Shown: positions 20,346 to 31,000 of the stretch, piece by piece | How positions within the stretch are numbered: the stretch's first letter is position 1 | Layout of the letters: every line of letters starts with the position of its first letter | Origin: Agrostemma githago | Lineage: Eukaryota > Streptophyta > Magnoliopsida > Caryophyllales > Caryophyllaceae | Direction of reading: 5' to 3' | DNA: 64,000 nt | Assembly (NCBI GenBank): GCA_958450325.1 | Contig: OY288256.1 | Coordinates: 45,774,953-45,838,952, forward strand | Position numbers and translations under genes: made by a program | Notes under the pieces: model-generated | Database searches by the model: none | Seen by the model: only the letters and a program-made list of their open reading frames with translations | Told to the model about the DNA's origin: nothing

Positions 20346-21555
20346 AAATCCAATTGAGGAGCAAGTTTTATGGGAAGTTGAAAAGCCCCAAGAAGACAAC
20401 CCTCCCCCTCTTCAAGAGAAAGACAAGGGAAAAAGGAAAGTGTCTTTTGAAGAGTCCACCCCTATTGAGCAAAGCAAGTACCAAATCAAGTTGCCTTACC
20501 CATCAAGGCAAATGAAGACTAAGGAGGACACTCATTACGACAAGTTCCTTAGTATTGTGAAGAAATTGGATGTTAGTGTCCCGTTCACCGAATTACTTAC
20601 CCAAATCCCGGCATATGGAAGATTTATGAGAGAAATCTTAGCTAGGAAGAGATCCGTCGACAAGGAAGAGACCGTAGCGTTCACGAGGGTGGTGAGCGAG
20701 CTTATCCAAGGTTCAACGCTTCCGAAGTTGAAGGATCCGGGTAGTTTTTCGATCCCTTGCACCATAGGCAACTTCTTGATCAAGAATGCGTTATGCGATT
20801 TGGGCGCGAGTGTGAGCATCATTCCCTATTCTATTTGTTGCCGACTCGGAATGAAAGAGTTGAAATGTACGTCCCTCACCCTCCAAATGGCCAATAAATC
20901 ATTCAATCGACCATTAGGAATGTTAGAGGACGTACCGGTACGAGTAGGGAAATACTTCATTCCGGTCGACTTCATTGTGCTTGACATGCCGGAGGATGCC
21001 AACACTCCCATTATTCTTGGGCGCTCATTTCTACACACCGCGGGTGCCATGATCGATGTGAAGAACGGTAGGATCACATTTGAGTTAGGCGAGGAAAAGA
21101 TAGTGTTCGACCTCCAAGGCAACACTTCGCCTACTAAGGATGAATCATGCAATATGATCCAAGCCAAGAAAGACATCGATCTAGGGGGTGAACCGGAACA
21201 AAGCTTGAAGAAGTACTCTTATGTACTTGATGATGATGACTCCGAGAGTGAGGAGGATGAGCGCCCATCTCATGGGCTTGATGACAAGTTGAAGTGCAAT
21301 GACAAGGAAGAAGATGAGCTTCCCTTGGGGCCACATGAGGATCGTTGGACGTTTGGGTATATCCCAAAGGATCGCAAGTACAAGTTCAAGCCAGTGAACT
21401 TAGTAGATCGGGATGCCCCGGGAACGTCGATGCAAGGACATGAAGAGCCTTGGTTTGTGGTCGGTTATATCTCGAGCTTGATTGAAGACTTCTCTAGGGC
21501 CTTCGACTTGTTCTTACATGCCCTTGATGGAGATGGAACTAGTTTTGGTTGTTGA
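20317..21555 (+). CDS. E2 aspartic protease and C-terminal domain
   Basis: The open frame runs from 20236, but homology begins at the C run (about 20317). A Lys/Glu-rich linker is followed by a conserved block (KFLSIVKKLDVSVPF, ELLTQIPAYGRFMREI) and a retropepsin-like fold: catalytic CDLGASVSIIP (DLGA where many have DTGA or DSGA), then VDFIVLDMPED and PIILGRSFLHT. The C-terminal part is acidic (DDDDSESEEDE) and ends FGYIPKDRKYKFKP and a short hydrophobic stretch. It should cleave gag. Nothing after it resembles RT. A single-base frameshift at the C run separates it from gag; this could be a mutation or a frameshifting site, and E3 gives no sign of a programmed site. Confidence 0.85.
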   Translation, partial: PPSQEDASYENPIEEQVLWEVEKPQEDNPPPLQEKDKGKRKVSFEESTPIEQSKYQIKLPYPSRQMKTKEDTHYDKFLSIVKKLDVSVPFTELLTQIPAYGRFMREILARKRSVDKEETVAFTRVVSELIQGSTLPKLKDPGSFSIPCTIGNFLIKNALCDLGASVSIIPYSICCRLGMKELKCTSLTLQMANKSFNRPLGMLEDVPVRVGKYFIPVDFIVLDMPEDANTPIILGRSFLHTAGAMIDVKNGRITFELGEEKIVFDLQGNTSPTKDESCNMIQAKKDIDLGGEPEQSLKKYSYVLDDDDSESEEDERPSHGLDDKLKCNDKEEDELPLGPHEDRWTFGYIPKDRKYKFKPVNLVDRDAPGTSMQGHEEPWFVVGYISSLIEDFSRAFDLFLHALDGDGTSFGC

Positions 21556-21585
21556 AAAAGATTGGAGAAAGCACCACCTTGGTTT

Positions 21586-21608
21586 GACGGAGTTCCACAA
21601 GAACCGTC
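21586..21608 (+). other. Stem-loop just after the E2 stop codon
   Basis: Arms GACGGAGTTC and GAACCGTC pair (eight pairs, two-base bulge) around the loop CACAA, 30 bases after the stop. E3 has the same hairpin with loop CTCAA at 42109-42131. Confidence 0.6.
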
Positions 21609-21847
21609 CCATTGTATATATCTCTTTCTTGTAGTTAGTTGGATTTTTGTGAATTCTTGTTATTTGGATTGATTGATGAGCGTTGTGAGGGAGAGAGTTT
21701 GATGTATGTTTGAGTATTGCTTGATAGGTGAAAGTGAGAAAGCTCCTAGAGGGGAGTGGCTATGATATACCTTGGGTTGTAAGCGCGAGGATCGGGTTTT
21801 TGAAGCTTAGAGCGAGTGAGCTTTTGGAATTGTGGAGGTTGAAGAAG

Positions 21848-22020
21848 ACCCATCCCGGCCGGGATGAGGCGTCCCGACCGGGAAGGGTAAGGCATCCCGA
21901 TCGGGATGGGTGCACCAGATTCCGAGCTTCCTGTGAGTCCGTCCCGACCGGGATGAGGGCATCCCGACCGGGACGGGTGAGGTAACCCGATCGGGATCAA
22001 TCTTCCCGACCGGGATGGTC
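21848..22020. repeat. Second CCCGACCGGG palindrome cluster, internal to E2
   Basis: Eight or so copies of ATCCCGACCGGGATG-type motifs are interleaved with a short spacer (GTGCACCAGATTCCGAG) resembling the spacer in the LTR cluster (GTGCACAATTAGGAGTG). This suggests duplication of U3-type sequence into the interior. A pyrimidine-rich stretch follows. Confidence 0.75.
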
Positions 22021-22403
22021 CTCTTCTCCCCCTTTGTGTTTCTTCTTCGCCAATCGAGTCCACCCAACCGTTTTATGCCCCCTCCCCGATTTCCCTAGCT
22101 ACCCTAGCCTTATCATATGCCCCATGTACTTCATTGTCATGCCCTCACTCCATTTCCTGTCCACTTTACACCGACTTTCACATCAAATCCCACCCTTACC
22201 ATTACTACCCCGACCATGAGGCCTTCTTGAGTGTGAAGCGAGATGGCAACCGAGAAGACAAGCGACGAGCCTCTAATGATCATTGAGACGATGGAGCAAG
22301 TGAGTTACTAGCCGCTCGGTTTGGGTAACTATCCTTACTTTTCCGTCTTTTTATCGCTTGTTTTTCAGTGTTTGCCCCCTTCCCTTGAGTCATGGTGTCT
22401 TAG

Positions 22404-22662
22404 TGGCCTTCGAGGCCATAGTATGGTTGCTCCCGACTCTCGACGACGTGATTGCGTCGAGAGTCATTCGATTAGTCCATTTTACAAGATTTTCACCGTT
22501 TCTTTTAGGAGTTAGTCGGATTTGGACGGAATCCGGGCTAGGTGACTTGATTACACCTAGCCCTCCTCTCCCATTTCCTTTTATTTCCTTCTTTTTATTT
22601 TCTTCCCCCATCCATATCTTTTCTTGTCTAGGCCCATGGTGACTTGACTACACCCCGGCCGG
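22404..22662 (+). other. E2 stem-loop array with constant 9-base loop
   Basis: Four hairpins in 260 bases. 22404-22418: TGGCCT, TCG, AGGCCA. 22435-22465: 11 perfect pairs around ACGTGATTG. 22535-22563: 10 perfect pairs around ACTTGATTA. 22631-22661: imperfect stem around ACTTGACTA. The three larger loops fit ACKTGAYTR and are each closed by G-C, while the stems differ. E3 repeats the order at 43012-43290. Confidence 0.75.
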
Positions 22663-22757
22663 ACACCTTCTACCTTCTCTTCACTTTATCTTTGATTTTT
22701 AGTTTTATTTTCGTAGTTTCTTTTCTTTTTCTTTTGTCTCTCCGCACCCTACGATCA

Positions 22758-22795
22758 AGCATGAGGACATGGCTCGATTTAAGTGTGGGGGAACG
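22758..22795 (+). promoter_or_regulatory. Internal hairpin plus polypurine-like tract in E2
   Basis: A hairpin (AGC, ATG, loop AGGA, CAT, bulged G, GCT) is followed by GATTTAAGTGTGGGGGAACG. This repeats the tract TTAAGTGTGGGGGAG that precedes the 3' LTR, 1.7 kb upstream of it. It may be a second plus-strand priming site. Confidence 0.6.
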
Positions 22796-24489
22796 ATATT
22801 CTAGTATAGTTAGTTTTATTTTCTTAGTTTTTCGAAAAAATCTTAAAAATTCCTAAAAATTTGAAAAATTTCACAAAAATCAAAAAGATTTTCCTTTTTG
22901 TGTGTTTTCCTTTTATGTTTTTGTATCGTGTTTTTGTCGTATTGTGTGTGCTTTGCCTCTCTCTTCCTTGTAGGTTGCTTAGTCGCCGATGACTTTGGAA
23001 AGCTCTAAAGACTCCCGGTAACATCTTATCCCTTTTTCTTCTTTTTCCCTCGTGGAGTTTGGAGGAGATTGTGATGTTGTGTGCTCGGGTGGAGCTTTGT
23101 GAGTATTGGTGGTTGATTTGGTGACTTGTATGGAAAATCGGGGTGGTGTTTGTTTTATGTTTGTTTTATTATGTTTTGTTTTTTTTTTTTGCTTTTGCTT
23201 CTTTTTCTTTCGCTCGTTTTCATCGTGTCTTTGTTTTATGTTGTGTTGTGTCTTGTGTAAATGGTTTTCGAAAACCCAGTTTAGAGGCTAGTGTGTGAGT
23301 GTTTACTTTCCCTTCCTAGTAGTATAAATCGAGTCTCGGACTTTACTCTAGTAGAATGACCCTAAATCAATGAATTCGTTGGTCCTTTACCTTGAGTCCA
23401 CCTAGCTTACTAGGGATTTACTGCGGGATTTGCATTTTAACCATTATGACCACCCACGGTGTGAAAAGGCCTTGGTTACCGAGTCTCGTCCCCTAGGTGA
23501 CCGTGTTTAGGATTGTTTTGACTAGTCCAAGTTCTTCACTTTTTTGTAGGTTTGAAGGGAAAGCGCGCTCCCGACTTACCCATTCACCTACCTCCTACAC
23601 ATATCACACAATAAATTGCAATTTGTTGAATTTCTCCCTTTCTTGGCATACAAAGAAAAGCCAAAAAGCCAAATCTTGCCAAAAAAAAAATAGGGCAAAG
23701 AAAAGAAAAGGAAGAAAAATGAAAAGAATGAAAATAATGAAGAAAAAAAGAAAAGTCACAAAAGCCAAAAAGAAAATAGAAAAGAAGAAAAAGAAATGGC
23801 ATGGCAACGAACAAATCAAAATGTCGAAAAGAAAGAAAATGCCAAAAGAAAACCCGTCTCAAAAAAAAAAATCCCCACAAAAATAAGCCTTTTTCCGAAT
23901 TTTGCCGTGAAGAGCCTACCAAAGGACCGAGTCCCGAGGAAGGATGATAGCGGCATTAGTCGGTCTTCCCTCATTTTGCATGTTTTCCACCTTTTTACTT
24001 GGACTAGTTAGGCGGTTTTGGACACGGGATGACCCTCTAGGCTCACGCTAAAGGGGGCGGGGTCTCACTTACCTACAGTGTTGACTAACACCATGGTTCT
24101 TCACTTTTCCACTCCGCCGATCGTCCCGTAGTACGTTTTTAGAGAGTTAGGAGGACCTAGGTAAGTTACCAACGTTTTTGTTGCTTTATCGTCATACTAT
24201 TAGGGTTTAGTCCACCTTGGTTTGTATTTCTAGCTTGGGAACGTTGTCACTTACCTCGAGTCCTAAACCGGTGCTTCTTTCACCTCTTTTAGAGGGAAGC
24301 GGTATTTGTTTTTTCTTTGGGTGCAACCTTGTGTTTGTTTGTGTGTTTTGTGTCCGGTTGCATCCGCGATTTTGTCGCAAGACCCAACTTGCCTTGCGGA
24401 GTGCACTTTTCCTCTAAGTGCACTCGCGTGAGTTGAAGGGGCGTAGGGTGCGCTAATACCCACTCGGCTAGTTTAGTAGATAGTATGTG

Positions 24490-24527
24490 CTTACTCGAGG
24501 GCGAGTAAGGGTTAAGTGTGGGGGAGT
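24490..24527 (+). promoter_or_regulatory. E2 3' hairpin and polypurine tract
   Basis: Arms CTTACTCG and CGAGTAAG enclose the loop AGGG (24490-24509), then TTAAGTGTGGGGGAGT abuts the 3' LTR. The purine tract is the expected plus-strand primer. Confidence 0.85.
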
Positions 24528-26153
24528 TGATAAGTGTAGTTTGTAGTGCCTATTTGTTGTGTTTTGGTCCCTTTTTCCTTGTGGAATCGCTCCTTTAGAG
24601 CGATTTATGGGCTTCTTATGCTTCCTTCAGTTCGTTTCAGGTTCCCAAGACCGATTTAGAAGAGTTGGAGCGATTCCGACTCAATACATACACATTTTGG
24701 AGCCAACGAGATAAAGGAACGAGGACTCGAGGCCTTGGAATCGACCCCGAGACCTTGGGACCCAATCCCAAGCCTCCGAGACCCGATCCCGAGTCCTGAG
24801 AATCGGTGGGAAGCCCATGAGAGACAAGGAAGGACCAAAGAGCGTTTAAGGAAGGCAACCAAGACCCTTCCCGGTCGGGATAGTGGCCTTCCCGATCGGG
24901 AAGGGGTGCACAATTAGGAGTGCCACTGTGGGTTCGTCCCGGTCGGGTTGAACCCTTCCCGATCGGGATGACAGAACCCTTCCCGATCGGGATGATCCGT
25001 CCCGGTCGGGATGGGCTACAGCTCACCCGCATATCTTCTTTTCTTCTCCTCCATTCTTGTACCCATATATATACTCCCTTCTTGTAATTTTAAGACATCT
25101 TACCTTACCCTAGATTAGTTTAAGCCTCCAAAACCCTAGATTTACTCTCACTCATTAGTTTTAATCTTCCCTTAATCTTAGTTAATCTTTAGTTAATCCT
25201 TGTAATTAGTTCTTGTATTAAGAGGATACTTGAAGAATTCTCCAAGATTGACAACCTTGGGTTTTATTTGGGTTCTTATTTATACAAGATTGCATATTTT
25301 CATCTTCCTAGTGTTGGTATAATCTTTCTTACTCTTAATCTTGTTTATTTAATCTTGTTTGCATCTTGTTATATTGTTATTGACATTGTTCTTGTTAATC
25401 ATTATGGATGTTTTTTTAGTGATAATATTCTCTCTTGTTATGGTTGTCTTATTCATGATAATGAGTGAGTAGTCTTCTTGTGGGGTTAGTAGGGGGATTA
25501 GGGGTAGATTATGGATGATTTGAGTTGATTAAGGGGAAAAGGTTGAATCTTTGTTGTTAGTCACATTGTAGGCACTCTATGTGTTTGTTGATATGCTTGT
25601 ATGAGTTGTAGTGGCCATGCTTCCCATACTTGTGCTCATATTCTCATTGATTGTCTATTATGTGGAAATGTCGAGAATATTTTAGTCGCGAGAGCGCGGA
25701 CTAGGATCTAAGTCGCGAGAGCGCGGACTAGGATCTAAGTTGCGAGAGCCCGGACCCACCTTGGCATCGGTTTAAGTTGCGAGAGCCCGGACCGACCCTA
25801 ACAACTAGGAGACACCTATACCCTTGATCACCCCAATTACCCATCTACTCCTATGAACACGACCTACCCCGCTTCTTTCCATATTTGGGTTAATCCTCTT
25901 AGTTAGCCATCATTTCCGTTAGTTTTATCGTTTAGTTAGTCTCTAGTGTTAGTTGGTTCCTGCTCCTCCTCCTTCATAGTTCTCCATTCATCGCTCCTTT
26001 GTGTTTGTTTGGTAATCTAGTCTCGTTGTAGGCCAACCTAGTCTAAACCTTGATATACCGTCCTCGTGGATACGATCCCGACTTACCCTAGCTACTCACT
26101 AGGTTAGTCGGTGTTTTATTGTTGGCTAGGGACGTGACAAATCTTTACCATCA
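24528..26153 (+). repeat. E2 3' LTR (1626 bp)
   Basis: Nearly identical to the 5' LTR. The length difference is explained by a 27-bp tandem duplication at about 25683-25740 (AGTCGCGAGAGCGCGGACTA unit). TATA box at 25076-25083. It ends CCATCA at 26153, followed by the duplication aagac. Confidence 0.95.
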
Positions 26154-27836
26154 AAGACACAAACCTGGCTCTTCTCAACAGACTATTGATATCCTTTACC
26201 TGTGTATTCATATGCAACCAGCCCATGATGAAATCCCACAATGACTTCACATAAGAACACTTGAAAAAGAGATGACCATGCGATTCTGCAGCCACTTGAG
26301 AAAGGACGCATCTGTTAACAAATTGCATCCCTTCTTCTGTAGCTTATCCACCGTAGGCAGCGTCATCTGCACTGCAAATGATAGAGTGATTTTGTGCTTA
26401 GGGATAATTGAAGTACACTTTGCAGCTTTCAGTATATGCAACTTGGAATTTTTGCTTCGAAACCATTCATAGCATTTCTTTGAGCTGAACCGTGCAGCAG
26501 TTGTCCAACTACAAACAAGTTTCCTGCTATTAATTACATTACCAGCCCTTCGCAGGATCTCGCCCCTAATCTAAACCAGGCTTCTCAGAGCATCCGAGTA
26601 GCTATCATTTAATTGGATATCCCATAATGATTTGCCCTTAAGGACATAAGCCTTAATCCACATAATCCACAAACTATTATGATTCATTTCAATCTGCCAT
26701 ATCCATTTGGCAATCAGCATCTTATTCCAAGCTAATATCTCCTTGACACCAAAGCCCCCTTCTATCCATGGGGAGCAAATCTTCTTCCAACTCTTCATAC
26801 AGACTATTCTCCTTTTCAGATTACCAGACCAAAAGTAATTTTTGCAGATTTTATTAATCAGTTTTAGTACATTTTTGGGCAATAGTGCAGTAGAACACAA
26901 GAAATTCGCCAAACCAAACACCACAGAGTCAAGTAATTCCACCCGCCCTGCATAAGAGAAGCTATTTGTGGACCAATGCATCACTTCGTTCTGAATTTTA
27001 ACAATCAAGTCTCCATAGTTTGCTATACTATTTTGAATAGAGTTTAATGGCATACCCAAGTATTTACAAGGGAGATTCCCCTCCACAAAACCTGTAGCCG
27101 CAATTATTTCATCCTTTAAAGAGGATCTTACTCCTCCAAAAAATATCTCCATCTTATCCTCATTTATGCTCAAGCCTGACATGAAAGTAAAGTTAGTCAT
27201 AGCCTCCTTAACAGCCATCACAGATGGGACATCTCCACGCATAAAGACCATAAGGTCATCAGCAAACACAAAGTGTGAGAGAGTCAGTTTGACACATTTC
27301 GGATGAGCTGAAACATTAGGTATTTTATTCAATCTTCTCAAATACCTAGATAGGACCTCCATGCTAAGTACGAATAGATAAGGCTAGATGGGATCACCTT
27401 GTCGTATTCCACTTTGGCCTTTAAAAAACCCCGACACACAACCATTTAACTTCAAAGAGAACCAAGCACCTGAAACACACTTCATGACCCATTGAATAAA
27501 TTGAGGGGGAAAATTAAAAGTAGTGAGCATGTTTTGAATAAACGACCATTGTAGGGAATCGAACGCCTTCCTCATATCAATTTTAATAAGGCATCTTGGG
27601 GTTAATAAAGATCTTCTATACCCCTTAATCAAGGCTTGAGAGAGCGCAATATTGTCATGTATGTTCCTTTTTTTCACAAACGCTGCTTGCTCAGGCCCTA
27701 TGATAAGATGTGCAACAACCTTCAATCTATTCGCGAGAATTTTGCTAATTGTCTTGTAAACTGTCGTGCAACAAGCAATAGGTCTATAATCCTTAACCGT
27801 AGCACAAATTTCCTTCTTAGGGAACAAGGTGATCAA
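26154..27836 (-). pseudogene. LINE-A ORF2: reverse transcriptase and zf-RVT region
   Basis: RT blocks in order: ITLFPKKEICATVKDYRPIA, KILANRLK, EQAAFVKKRNIHDN, LIKIDMRKAFDSLQW, GFFKGQSGIRQGDPI, then after one in-frame TAG (about 27384) YLFVLSMEVLSR, and the catalytic box SHFVFADDLMVF. Downstream are KYLGMPL, SYAGRVELLDSV and FFWSGN-type motifs. Past 26571 the frame is broken, but RCVLSQVAAESHGHLFFKCS (26328 region) is the zinc-binding end. It would nick and copy target DNA in the nucleus; this copy is inactive and lacks the endonuclease. Confidence 0.85.
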
Positions 27837-27858
27837 GGTCGTATTTACTTGCTTACAC
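26154..27858 (-). mobile_element. LINE-A, 5' part (5'-truncated L1-type LINE)
   Basis: The minus strand carries LINE ORF2 from the middle of RT onward. The 5' truncation point abuts an ATT array at 27859, and the 3' remainder continues at 16561 beyond E2. Together the two pieces give about 2.0 kb. Confidence 0.85.
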
Positions 27859-27959
<101 letters not shown>

Positions 27960-28029
27960 TTTTTTTTTCCAAAAAAGTTATCATTTCATTAATGTAATGA
28001 AATTACAATGTTGCAAAAAGACTATCACA

Positions 28030-31000
28030 CTAGGTTTCAATTCTATACAAATGATCTATAATCCTAGCATACTTAGGATTAGACTTGTACATTGATATCC
28101 TTGCTTTAACAACAAATTTGAGATGTAATAAAAGGGCCTCTTCAGTCATGGTAGCACGTCCAAAAATCCTGGAGTTCCTTTCCTTCCATATAAGGTAGGT
28201 AGCCGCAACAATGCTAGATTGGATCCAGCCCGCTTTCCAGTGTTTCTTATTGCAACTCTGAGGAGTCCAACGCAGGGCTGAGATCATGCTATCAGTAGGC
28301 AATGGAGCATCTAGCCAGGATTTAACCATCTGCCAGATGAGCTTAGACTAGCTACATTGAAAGAACAGATGTTTAGAGCTCCCCTCATGATTCAGGCACA
28401 AAACGCACCTGTTTGCCAATTGAAATCCTTTCTCCTGCAGCTTGTCCACAGTGGCCAATTTATCTCGAATAGCTAAAGACATAATGATTTTATGCCTTGG
28501 CATCATAAGAGATGATACCAGACCTTTGTACCGAGTCATTGAAGGATTAGGGTGAAAGAATTCATACGCTTTGCATACCCTGAATTTCCCTCCTACTACC
28601 CAAGTTTTAATGACTTGGGCAGCAGCATCTGCACTCCCACAACGTTGAACCATTTCATCTCTAACTTGCAGGACATGCTTTATCCCTGAAGAGAAGTACT
28701 CCTTCTTGATGACAGACCAAATAGATGTGTCTCGTAAAATGTATGCATTACACCACCTAATCCTTATGCTTCCCATATTCTCTGAGAGTTGCCAAAGCCA
28801 TTTGGCTAGCAATGCTTTATTCCAATCTTCCAAGCATTTCACATTGAATCCACCAGCAGCCCAAGGTTGACAAATTCTTTGCCACTTTTGGAATGTTAAT
28901 CTTGTAGTACCAGGTTGTATTCCCCAAAAAAAATCTTTACAAAGTTTGGTAATGGCCTTCACAACAGCCTTGGGCAGTAAGATGCTAGAGCACCAAAAAT
29001 TTTGTAGTCCAAAAATCACTGAGTTAATAAGTTGGGCCTTACCAGCGTATGATAGCAGATGAGTTGTCCAATGTCTGATTGACTTCTGAATCTTAATGAT
29101 GAGAGAATCAAACATAGAGATTTTGATAGTGGTATCATTCAAAGGTATCCCTAGATATCTGAATGGAAAGGTACCAACAGCATAGCCTGTAGCATTCAGA
29201 ATACTGCTTTGGATCTCATGCCTGATCCCCCCAAAGTAGATATTAGTTTTGTCTAAATTAGCTCTCAATCCAGAGCAGTTACCAAACCAATCCAGTTTGG
29301 TTTTAATAGCTACAACTGATGGAACATCCCCTCTGCTAAAGATCATAAGATCATCAACAAAAATTAAATGATTAAGATTGATTCTGCAACACTTTGGATG
29401 ATAGGAAACTAGCTCTTGGTCCCTTATTTTCCTTAACGCTCTAGAGAGAGCCTCCATACTAAGAACAAATACAAAAGGAGACAAGGGATCCCCTTGTCTA
29501 ATGCCACTTTTGCCTTGGAAAAATCCATGAACACCCCCATTTATTTTAAAGGAATACCAAGGATTGGTAATGCATCCCATAATCCATTTCATAAAAAGAG
29601 GAGGAAATCCCAGCATTTGAAGAAGATCAGAAATGAACTCCCATTGTAGGGAGTCAAATGCCTTCCTTATGTCAACCTTGATCATACATCTTGGTGTAAG
29701 GAACTTCCTTGTGTATCCTTTAACCAAAGTTTGAAACAATAGAGCATTTTCAAACAAACTTCTGCCTTTGATGAAGGCCGCCTGTTCTTCACCAACTATG
29801 CTAGGCAAGATAGGCCTTAATCTATTTGAGATGAGTTTACTTACAGTTTTATAGAAGACTGTACAGCATGATATAGGTCTAAAATCCATGACAGATGATG
29901 CCTCTTGCTTTTTAGGAATTAAGGTAATAATAGTGGAGTTAGCTTGCTTAGACATGTTACCTTTCTGAAAAAAGTTCATGACAGCAGCACATAATGTAGA
30001 TTCTACAATGGCCCAAGTTGCTTTAAAGAACCCTGCCCTAAATCCATCAATTCCTGGACTGCTATTATTGTCCATGCTAAAAACAGCCTCTTTGATTTCC
30101 TGGATAGTAATAGGAGTGAGTAAATTTGCCTGCATATCAGTAGTGAGACAAGGCTCTTGCATAATCAAAGTAGCATCCAGTGGGCTAACAACATGCTTAT
30201 TTCCTAGTAGACCTGTGTAGTAAGTCTGAAAAGCCTCAACAACTGCAGATGTGCTCTCATGAACATGCCCTGAAGCATCTTTAATAGCACCAATCATCTG
30301 ATGGTTCCTTCTTTCAGCAATTTTTGCATAAAAGTATTTCGAGGAGCAATCAGCTAGCTGTAAATCCTGAATTTTAGCTCTTTGTTTCAGCATAGTTAAT
30401 TCTGCTTCTTTGATGTTTTGATAAGTGTCAAGTAAATCTTTCTCTTCTAAAATAAATTCTCTCGAGAGAGGGTAATCCCTTAGCCTTGTTTGACAGTTTA
30501 TAAGCTTCTCCTTTGCCTCCTTAGTTCTGCCAGAGACATTAGAGAAGTGTTGCTTATGAAACTGCTTGAGAGCTTTTTTAACCAGTTTCAATTTGCCAAA
30601 CAAGCAGTATATAGGGGACCCTTGAACCCTTCCTTCCCAAGCCTGACTTACTGTAGACTGAAAGTCAGGATGTGCAGTCCAACTATTAAGGAAAGTAAAA
30701 GCTTTGTTCACTTTGCACTACTGCATCAATACATTAACGAGCAATGGAGAGTGATCAGAAACCCCTGCATCAGGAATAATGGCAGAGGAATTTGGAAATT
30801 TAGTAAACCAAGAAGGATTAACTAAAATTATATCAAGTTTAGACCAAACCCTAGACTCAGGTCCTTGCTTGTTGGTTCAGGTCATTGAGCATCCTGAACT
30901 GCTGAAATCATCTAGTTGACAATTAGCCAAACAATTATTGAAGGCCATCATGTCATCCAAAACAGGTGGAGTGGGACTAAGCTTCTCTTCAGGACTTCTG

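Larger units (their letters stand above)
21609..24489 (+). other. E2 long non-coding 3' region
   Basis: This 2.9-kb stretch has no convincing gene. It holds a second palindrome cluster (21848-22020), a stem-loop array (22404-22662), an internal hairpin plus purine tract (22758-22795), and an A/purine-rich tract (about 23650-23885) that creates spurious Lys-rich frames. Pol is absent here. Confidence 0.8.
16562..26153 (+). mobile_element. E2: complete non-autonomous LTR retrotransposon (gag-protease only, TR-GAG type)
   Basis: LTRs at 16562-18161 and 24528-26153 are flanked by a perfect five-base duplication aagac (16557-16561 and 26154-26158). The element has a perfect 18-base tRNA-Asp primer site, a leader hairpin, gag (18387-20345), protease (to 21555), 3 kb of structured non-coding DNA and a polypurine tract. 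There is no RT, RNase H or integrase. The LTRs differ by a few substitutions and a 27-bp duplication, so insertion is recent compared with its neighbours. It sits inside LINE-A, which sits inside the E1 5' LTR. Confidence 0.95.

Noticed and set aside
22435..22662. CRISPR-like reading of the regularly spaced palindromes
   Set aside because: Stems differ, spacing is irregular, there are no cas genes and the setting is a plant retrotransposon.
23497..23922. Lys-rich (plus) and Phe-rich (minus) open frames
   Set aside because: They arise from the A/purine tract; no domain and no conservation with E3 at the protein level.
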